10,000 nt of DNA from the NCBI GenBank assembly GCA_947448675.1, contig CANFOR010000101.1, positions 1 through 10,000 of the forward strand, given 5' to 3'. The notes under the pieces were generated by a model, which did no database searches, was not told where the DNA came from, and saw only the letters and a program-made list of their open reading frames with translations. A program made the position numbers and the translations under genes. The stretch is from Betaproteobacteria bacterium (GTDB lineage: Bacteria > Pseudomonadota > Gammaproteobacteria > Burkholderiales > Burkholderiaceae_C). Positions 5,699-10,000 of the stretch are shown here, in pieces (within the stretch, counting starts at the first letter, position 1; each line of letters opens with the position of its first letter).

Positions 5699-7558
5699 TT
5701 ACCATGCGTCGATGGCGCGAACCGCTGCGCCCTCGCGCGGCTTGCCCGCTTGCAAGCCGCGCGCGAGCCAAGCGCGTGTCTCTGCGGGGTCGATCACCGC
5801 GTCAATCTCCAGCGTTTGCGCCATGTTGGTGGCGCTGCCTGCTGCGTATTGCTGGGCCACCAATTGCGCGTAGAGCGCCTCGCGCTGGGCACCTTCGGGC
5901 ACGGCCTCCAGCTCTTTGCGAAAGCCCAGGCGCACCGCGCCTTCTAAACCCATGGCGCCAAACTCGGCACTCGGCCAGGCCACGGTGGCGTCACTCTCAT
6001 GGAAGCCGCCCGCCACCATGGCCATTGCACCCAGGCCGTAGGCTTTGCGCAGCACGACACTGAGCACCGGCACGCGCAGGTGGGCAGCGGCAATGAACAT
6101 GCGGCTCACGTGGCGCACCTGGGCGGTTTCTTCTACTGCAGGGCCGACCATAAAGCCCGGCGTATCGACCAAGCTGATAAGGGGCAGGCCGTGTGCATTG
6201 CACAGCTGCATAAAGCGCGCGGCTTTGTCGGCGGCGGCGGCGTCGATCGCGCCCGAGAGGTGCAGCGGGTTGTTGGCCAACAAGCCCACCGCCCGGCCCT
6301 CGATGCGCACCAGCGCAGTGTGGATGCCCAGGCCAAAGCCGCTGCGCAGTTCGAGCAGCGAGCCCACATCGGCGATGCCCTGCATGGCGGCGCGGGTGTC
6401 GTAGACACGCAGGCGGTTCTCGGGCACCACATGGCGCAGGGCCTGTGCATCGGGCGCTTGCCATTCTTTGACACGGCCCTGAAAGAAGCTGAGGTAATGC
6501 TGGGCCGCTTCAACCGCCTGCGCGTCATCGCCCACCAGCACGTCGATCACGCCATTGGCATGCTGCAGGCTGCTGGGGCCAATTTGCTCGGGCGTGAACA
6601 CACCCAGGCCACCGCCCTCGACCATCGCCGGGCCACCCATGCCGATATTGCTCTTGTGGGTAGCAATGATCACATCGCAGCAGCCCAGCAAGGCCGCATT
6701 ACCCGCAAAGCAGCGGCCCGAGACCACGCCCACCACCGGCACCTGGCCGTTGAGCCGCGCAAAACTGGCAAAGCTGCCCACATGCAGGCCCGCCACAATG
6801 GGCATGTCGACATCGCCCGGGCGGCCACCCCCGCCTTCGGCCCACAGCACCACGGGCAGCTTATTGCGCAGGGCAATGGCCAGCAGGCGGTCGGTCTTTT
6901 GGTGGTTGCGCATGCCCTGGGTGCCCGCCAGCACGGTGGCGTCGTAGGCCAGCACGGCCACTTGGCTGGCCACTGTGCCAAAGGCCTCGGCGTTGACGCA
7001 GCCGATGCCCGTCACCATGCCGTCGGCGGGCGTGTTGGCGGCCAGGTCTTGCGCGCTGCGGCGGCGCGACTGCGCAGCCACGGCCAGCGCGCCGTATTCG
7101 TTGAAGCGCTCGGGGTGCGCGGCCAAGTCGCAGAGCAGGGCTACGATTTCACGCGCACTGCGTTGGCCCTGGGCATGGCGCTTGGCCATGGCCTCGGGCC
7201 GGGCTGCGTCGTGCGTCAGGGCCAAACGTGCTTGCAAGGCCGCCAAGTCTGCGCGCTGTGGCAGTTGCACGGGTGCGTCGGGACTCGTTTTTACGATCGT
7301 TTTGAGGGTACTTTCGGCCTGCGAGGCGCATGAATTATGCGTAGATAGCTCCCAATTTAATAGCGCATCACCTGCCTGCACCAGCTCACCCACAGCACAA
7401 AATTGCGCGCCCATGCTGCCCGCAGCTTCGGCGCGCAGCTCGTGCTCCATCTTCATGGCCTCGACGATCAACAGCACCTGGCCCGCCCCAAAGGCTTGGC
7501 CGGGTGCCACACAATACTGCAGCACTTGGGCTTGGAGCGGGGCGAGCAAAGTAGGCAT
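5699..7558 (-). CDS. Fused biotin carboxyl-carrier / acyl-CoA carboxyltransferase protein
   Basis: This 619-residue protein holds two parts of a biotin-dependent acyl-CoA carboxylase. Residues 1-69 are a biotinyl domain with VEAMKMEHE, placing the biotinylated lysine at 36, followed by the usual hairpin (GELVQAGDALLNWE). Residues 71-100 form a variable linker. Residues 105-619 are a carboxyltransferase of the propionyl-/methylcrotonyl-CoA carboxylase beta type: HPERFNEYG, GTQGMRNHQKTDRLL, AEGGGGRPGD, an oxyanion-hole region GMGGPAMVEGGGLG (306-319), VDTPGFMVGPAVEE (464-477) and RKAYGLGAMAMVAGG (504-518). The biotin carboxylase subunit that would load the biotin is absent from the window and must act in trans. 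The order carrier-transferase without a carboxylase is uncommon in my experience. The start at 7558 coincides with the start of the biotinyl fold; no strong ribosome binding site precedes it. The acyl-CoA substrate is not deducible. Confidence 0.87.
   Translation of the reverse strand: MPTLLAPLQAQVLQYCVAPGQAFGAGQVLLIVEAMKMEHELRAEAAGSMGAQFCAVGELVQAGDALLNWELSTHNSCASQAESTLKTIVKTSPDAPVQLPQRADLAALQARLALTHDAARPEAMAKRHAQGQRSAREIVALLCDLAAHPERFNEYGALAVAAQSRRRSAQDLAANTPADGMVTGIGCVNAEAFGTVASQVAVLAYDATVLAGTQGMRNHQKTDRLLAIALRNKLPVVLWAEGGGGRPGDVDMPIVAGLHVGSFASFARLNGQVPVVGVVSGRCFAGNAALLGCCDVIIATHKSNIGMGGPAMVEGGGLGVFTPEQIGPSSLQHANGVIDVLVGDDAQAVEAAQHYLSFFQGRVKEWQAPDAQALRHVVPENRLRVYDTRAAMQGIADVGSLLELRSGFGLGIHTALVRIEGRAVGLLANNPLHLSGAIDAAAADKAARFMQLCNAHGLPLISLVDTPGFMVGPAVEETAQVRHVSRMFIAAAHLRVPVLSVVLRKAYGLGAMAMVAGGFHESDATVAWPSAEFGAMGLEGAVRLGFRKELEAVPEGAQREALYAQLVAQQYAAGSATNMAQTLEIDAVIDPAETRAWLARGLQAGKPREGAAVRAIDAW
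5734..5763. terminator. Strong hairpin just beyond the transporter gene, inside the opposing gene
   Basis: A perfect 12-bp inverted repeat (CGCGCGGCTTGC at 5734-5745, GCAAGCCGCGCG at 5752-5763) with a six-base loop lies 43 bases after the transporter stop. It falls within the last codons (near residues 599-609) of the convergent carboxyltransferase gene. It could end or protect the transporter mRNA. It lacks a following T-run, so factor-dependent or stabilising action is more likely than classical termination. GC-rich coding sequence can form such stems by chance. Confidence 0.4.
7326..7366 (-). repeat. AT-rich, repeat-like segment in the linker of the fusion gene
   Basis: On the minus strand this reads GCGCTATTAAATTGGGAGCT and onward to TACGCATAATTCATGCGC, bounded by GCGC at both ends. 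It is far richer in A/T than its surroundings. It covers residues 65 to about 78, exactly where the biotinyl domain ends and the linker starts. It resembles the GCTATT...AGCT...GCGC interspersed repeats that I recall from Comamonadaceae genomes, so part of the linker may be a captured intergenic repeat. The family assignment is from memory and unverified. Confidence 0.35.
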
Positions 7559-7576
7559 CGCGCCATTGTGGCGCAG

Positions 7577-7603
7577 CGCAGGCACGGCCTGCGTCCGGGA
7601 CGC
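7577..7603. promoter_or_regulatory. Overlapping inverted repeats between divergent genes (possible operator)
   Basis: The 91-base gap between the carboxyltransferase fusion and the maleate isomerase gene contains two overlapping perfect inverted repeats: CGCAGGC-ACG-GCCTGCG at 7577-7593 and GCGTCC-G-GGACGC at 7591-7603. They lie near the middle of the shared divergent promoter region, where a regulator could control both sides. They could also be mutually exclusive hairpins in a leader RNA. I could not place convincing -35/-10 boxes. Confidence 0.35.
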
Positions 7604-7649
7604 GACAGGGCATGCCAAGGCTGGGCCGGGCATCGCCGACAATAGGGCC

Positions 7650-8390
7650 ATGAAACCCATTCGCATCGGGCAAATCGTGCCCAGCTCCAACACCACGATG
7701 GAGACCGAAATCCCGGCCATGCTGCGGGCCCGCGAGGCCCTGCACCCTGAGCGCTTCACGTTCCATAGCTCGCGCATGCGCATGCACAAGGTGACGCCCG
7801 AAGAGCTGGCCGCGATGAACCAGCAAGGCCTGCGCTGCGCGGCCGAGCTGGCCGACGCACGGGTCGACGTGATGAGCACCGCCTGCCTGGTGGCCATCAT
7901 GGCCCAGGGCCTGGGCTACCACCGCCAGGTGGAGGCCGACTTTGCGCGCGTCGTGGCGGAGAACGGCGCGCAGTCGAAGGTGATGACCTCGGCAGGCGCG
8001 CTGATCCACGGCCTGAAAATCTTGGGCGCCAAAAAGATCGCGCTGATGGCCCCGTACATGAAGCCGCTGACCGACAAAGTGGTGGCCTACATCGAGCACG
8101 AAGGCATTGAAGTGCAAGACCGCATTTGCTTTGAAATCCCCGACAATTTGGCCGTCGGCGCGCGCGATCCGATGCGTTTGCTCGACGACATGCAGCGCCT
8201 GAACACCGCCAACGTCGACGTGGTCGTACTCTCGGCCTGTGTGCAAATGCAGTCGCTGCCTGCGATTCAAATCGCGCAAGACAGGCTGGGCACTCGCGTG
8301 ACCTCTACCTCGGTTTGCACCACCCGCAATATGCTCGACTTACTGGGCTTGCCTGCCGCTACGCCGGGCTTTGGCGCTTTGCTGGCCTAA
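7650..8390 (+). CDS. Maleate isomerase / Asp-Glu racemase superfamily protein
   Basis: This 246-residue cytosolic enzyme is of the maleate cis-trans isomerase type (maleate to fumarate), related to arylmalonate decarboxylase and Asp/Glu racemases. It shows the substrate-binding block IVPSSNTTMETEIPAM (9-24), STACLVAIMAQG (76-87) with Cys79, and LSACVQMQSLPAIQ (195-208) with Cys197. From memory the Nocardia maleate isomerase uses Cys76 and Cys194, the same 118-residue spacing, so both catalytic cysteines are present. That argues against the single-cysteine decarboxylases. Maleate isomerase (NicE) ends the aerobic nicotinate pathway, but no other nicotinate genes are seen here. ATG 7650 begins at the conserved KPIRIGQIVPSSN; AGGG lies too close to it to be a good ribosome binding site. 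A 42-base gap to the flavin reductase suggests an operon. Confidence 0.85.
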   Translation: MKPIRIGQIVPSSNTTMETEIPAMLRAREALHPERFTFHSSRMRMHKVTPEELAAMNQQGLRCAAELADARVDVMSTACLVAIMAQGLGYHRQVEADFARVVAENGAQSKVMTSAGALIHGLKILGAKKIALMAPYMKPLTDKVVAYIEHEGIEVQDRICFEIPDNLAVGARDPMRLLDDMQRLNTANVDVVVLSACVQMQSLPAIQIAQDRLGTRVTSTSVCTTRNMLDLLGLPAATPGFGALLA

Positions 8391-8432
8391 GCCACCCACT
8401 TTGCAAGCCCGTTTTGCGCTGAGATTAAGCCC

Positions 8433-8957
8433 ATGTCTGCACCATCGATACCCGCGCCGAGCTTTGCCTCGGCACCCGTCTTTTCAACGCCCGAGTTTCG
8501 TGCTGCCCTGGGCATGTTTGCCACGGGAGTCACCATCGTCACCGCGCGCACGGCCCAGGGCGAGCTGGTGGGGCTCACCGCAAACTCCTTCAACTCGGTT
8601 TCGCTCAGCCCACCTCTGGTGCTGTGGAGCTTGGGCCACGCGGCGGGCGCTATGCCCAGCCTGCGCAGCGGCACGCACTACGCGATCAACATTTTGGCAG
8701 CCGACCAAAAAAACTTGGCCGAGCAATTTGCACGCAAAGGCAGCGACCGCTGGCAGGGTGTGGAGTATGCGCTGGGCGCCAGCGGTGCACCGCTGTTAGC
8801 CGGCGCTGCGGCGCACTTTGAATGCTTTAACCGCAGCCGCTATGAAGAAGGTGACCATGTCATTTTTGTCGGCGAGGTCGAGCGTTGCAGCCACCGCCCC
8901 GGTGCTGCGCCGCTCTTGTTCCATGGCGGCAAGTTTTACACCGAACACCCCTTGTAA
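8433..8957 (+). CDS. Flavin reductase domain protein (NAD(P)H:flavin oxidoreductase)
   Basis: This 174-residue protein of the flavin-reductase-like fold (HpaC/RutF type) reduces FMN or FAD with NAD(P)H. It usually supplies reduced flavin to a two-component monooxygenase. Seen here: FRAALGMFATGVTIVTA (22-38), GLTANSFNSVSLSPPLVLWSL (47-67), HYAINILAADQKNLAEQFA (82-100), and GDHVIFVGEVE (140-150) with the conserved Gly-Asp-His. Length is normal for the family. The first 18 residues are a Pro/Ala/Ser-rich extension. It follows the isomerase gene by 42 bases and is likely co-expressed. The oxygenase partner is not in the window, so its pathway is open. Confidence 0.87.
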   Translation: MSAPSIPAPSFASAPVFSTPEFRAALGMFATGVTIVTARTAQGELVGLTANSFNSVSLSPPLVLWSLGHAAGAMPSLRSGTHYAINILAADQKNLAEQFARKGSDRWQGVEYALGASGAPLLAGAAAHFECFNRSRYEEGDHVIFVGEVERCSHRPGAAPLLFHGGKFYTEHPL

Positions 8958-8968
8958 GGCTGACCGGT

Positions 8969-9002
8969 GCAAGCTATGGACTAGAGTTTATGCAAAGCTT
9001 GC
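8969..9002. terminator. Imperfect hairpin at the convergent flavin reductase/CZB junction
   Basis: Arms at 8969-8978 (GCAAGCTATG) and 8993-9002 (CAAAGCTTGC) pair with one mismatch around a 14-base loop. It overlaps the last codons of the CZB gene. There is no T-run, so termination activity is tentative. Confidence 0.3.
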
Positions 9003-9454
9003 TTCAAATGCTGTAGCAGTGTGACGACCTGTTGGCTGGTGTGGTTGTAAGCACCATTGAGCATGGTGGTCGCCGCCTGCATATTGCCGCCTTGCGCAGT
9101 TGCCAGTACGGTAGAGGCTTCTAAGTGAAACTGCTTGTGCCGCGCAATCAGCATGGTGAAGGCTGGCATATGACCCATGCGCTGGGTGCCCGCGCCATGC
9201 AGCCACTTGCCCAGATCACAGCGGTCGTCCAAGCACACGACTTCGGGTTTAAGCGTTTCAGTAGACGTGCCATTGAGCACATTGCTTAGACGCACCTTCC
9301 AGTTTTGGTGGGCCGAAATGGCGCTGTCAATGTCAATTTCAGCCAAGATGAGCTTGGCCGTGGCGGCGTCAAAATCGACTTGTGTTTTGCCAGCGGTGGC
9401 CGCAGAAGCGGTGGGCTTATCTTTACCACCAAAAATAAAATCAAAAAAGCCCAT
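8981..9454 (-). CDS. Stand-alone CZB (chemoreceptor zinc-binding) domain protein
   Basis: This 157-residue soluble protein consists almost only of a CZB domain, a four-helix zinc-binding module found on chemoreceptors and diguanylate cyclases that senses zinc or oxidants such as hypochlorite. The expected three-His/one-Cys ligand set is visible: His49 (SAHQNWKVRL), Cys79 in the hallmark RCDLGKWLHG (78-87), and His106 and His110 (RHKQFH). The N-terminus MGFFDFIFGGKDKP is an amphipathic stretch followed by an Ala/Thr-rich linker (16-25). No receptor, cyclase or transmembrane part is attached, so it must signal by binding a partner. The start at 9454 is supported by TGGAG seven bases upstream; an in-frame ATG at 9484 lacks this. 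It lies 72 bases after the alcohol dehydrogenase gene on the same strand. Confidence 0.85.
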   Translation of the reverse strand: MGFFDFIFGGKDKPTASAATAGKTQVDFDAATAKLILAEIDIDSAISAHQNWKVRLSNVLNGTSTETLKPEVVCLDDRCDLGKWLHGAGTQRMGHMPAFTMLIARHKQFHLEASTVLATAQGGNMQAATTMLNGAYNHTSQQVVTLLQHLKQALHKL

Positions 9455-9461
9455 TGCGTTA

Positions 9462-9466
9462 CTCCA
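9462..9466 (-). promoter_or_regulatory. Ribosome binding site of the CZB gene
   Basis: TGGAG on the minus strand lies seven bases before the ATG whose complement is 9452-9454. It decides for this start over the upstream ATG at 9484. Confidence 0.65.
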
Positions 9467-9526
9467 GTAGGGATTGAGCACCATTGTGTCAGACGAATCT
9501 TACGCGCAAGCGGTAACCGTACTTGT

Positions 9527-10000
9527 TCAATACATCACGACGCCGCGAATCGATTCGCCGCTTTTCATCAAATCGAAGCCTTTGTTGATGTCTTCGAGCG
9601 GCATGGTGTGGGTGATGAGGTCGTCGATGTTAATCTTGCCTTCCATGTACCAATCTACGATTTTCGGCACGTCGGTGCGGCCGCGTGCGCCGCCAAAAGC
9701 GCTACCCTCCCACTTGCGGCCCGTGACCAGCTGAAACGGCCGCGTGGCAATTTCTGCCCCCGCCTCGGCCACGCCAATGATGATGCTGCGGCCCCAGCCT
9801 TTGTGCGTGCACTCCAGCGCTTGGCGCATCACTTGGGTGTTGCCAATGCACTCAAAGCTGTAGTCGGCACCGCCGTCGGTGAGTTGCACAATGGCGTCCA
9901 CCACGTTCGGTACTTCCTTGGGATTGATGAAGTGCGTCATGCCAAACTTGCGCGCCATGGCCTGGCGAGCGGGGTTGATGTCCACGCCAATGATCTTGTC
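9527..10000 (-). CDS. frmA: S-(hydroxymethyl)glutathione dehydrogenase / class III alcohol dehydrogenase, C-terminal part
   Basis: The last 157 residues of a zinc-dependent, NAD-linked class III alcohol dehydrogenase are visible; the start lies beyond the window edge. The enzyme oxidises S-hydroxymethylglutathione, the formaldehyde-glutathione adduct, to S-formylglutathione. It also reduces S-nitrosoglutathione. The visible part begins in the coenzyme-binding fold (DKIIGVDINPARQAMARKFG, with the NAD-ribose Asp). It continues with DYSFECIGNTQVMRQALEC, then the class III signature region RPFQLVTGRKWEGSAFGG followed by the GR and VPKIVDWY elements, and ends in GFDLMKSGESIRGVVMY. The catalytic zinc ligands lie outside the window. 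The usual partner, S-formylglutathione hydrolase, is not directly downstream; a CZB protein gene is there instead. Confidence 0.93.
   Translation of the reverse strand, partial: DKIIGVDINPARQAMARKFGMTHFINPKEVPNVVDAIVQLTDGGADYSFECIGNTQVMRQALECTHKGWGRSIIIGVAEAGAEIATRPFQLVTGRKWEGSAFGGARGRTDVPKIVDWYMEGKINIDDLITHTMPLEDINKGFDLMKSGESIRGVVMY

Noticed and set aside
5748..5757. Isolated 10-bp palindrome GCTTGCAAGC
   Set aside because: It overlaps the stronger 12-bp stem at 5734-5763 and needs no separate explanation.
5999..7333. A 444-codon open frame on the plus strand opposite the carboxyltransferase fusion
   Set aside because: It is antisense to a clear carboxyltransferase domain, rich in His/Gln/Gly, with no recognisable motif.
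6975..7649. Long N-terminal extension of the maleate isomerase frame
   Set aside because: It is antisense to the carboxyltransferase fusion and of Ser/Ala/Arg-rich nonsense composition; family members begin at the KPIRIGQIVPSSN segment.
7559..7900. N-terminal extension of the biotin-carrier/carboxyltransferase frame, overlapping the isomerase gene
   Set aside because: The extra 114 residues are antisense to the isomerase and show no biotin carboxylase or other domain; the biotinyl fold begins right after the ATG at 7556-7558.
9455..9484. 10-codon extension of the CZB protein
   Set aside because: The downstream ATG has a good ribosome binding site and the MGFF start; the upstream one does not.

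Overview
The window is about 62% GC by eye and densely coded, with no gene-free stretch longer than about 100 bases. Protein families and codon style (NNG/NNC third positions) point to a betaproteobacterium of the Burkholderiales, most likely family Comamonadaceae (Rhodoferax, Limnohabitans, Acidovorax or Polaromonas type). This is judged from the proteins alone; no rRNA or other marker is present.

Layout. 1-360 (+) is the 3' part of purU (formyltetrahydrofolate deformylase). It is followed after 13 bases by a GlcD-type FAD-linked oxidase (374-1867, +) and an integral-membrane acyltransferase (1878-3095, +). A convergent class V aminotransferase of the alanine/serine-glyoxylate type lies at 3142-4311 (-). 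Divergent from it is an NRAMP-like metal transporter (4413-5690, +). Convergent with that is a 619-residue biotin-carrier/carboxyltransferase fusion (5699-7558, -). Divergent from the fusion are a maleate isomerase-family protein (7650-8390, +) and a flavin reductase (8433-8957, +). Convergent with these, a stand-alone CZB zinc-binding protein (8981-9454, -) lies downstream of the 3' part of a class III alcohol dehydrogenase / S-(hydroxymethyl)glutathione dehydrogenase (9527-10000, -, cut by the window edge).

Function. Much of the set touches C1/C2 metabolism: PurU releases formate, GlcD makes glyoxylate from glycolate, the aminotransferase probably consumes glyoxylate, and FrmA oxidises the formaldehyde-glutathione adduct. 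The fusion, the isomerase and the reductase look like parts of acyl-CoA or dicarboxylate catabolism whose partners (a biotin carboxylase and a monooxygenase) are not in the window.

Most striking observation. The last 13 codons of glcD, including 38 identical bases up to the stop, are repeated in frame as the last 13 codons of the neighbouring acyltransferase gene. That gene is therefore bracketed by a direct repeat of the glcD 3' end, as if a 1,228-bp segment had been inserted at, or duplicated with, the end of glcD. The downstream copy keeps a hairpin and may be the original glcD terminus. Hairpins without U-tracts sit at all three convergent gene junctions. No complete new defence or mobile system is visible: there is no integrase, transposase, CRISPR array or RNA gene.
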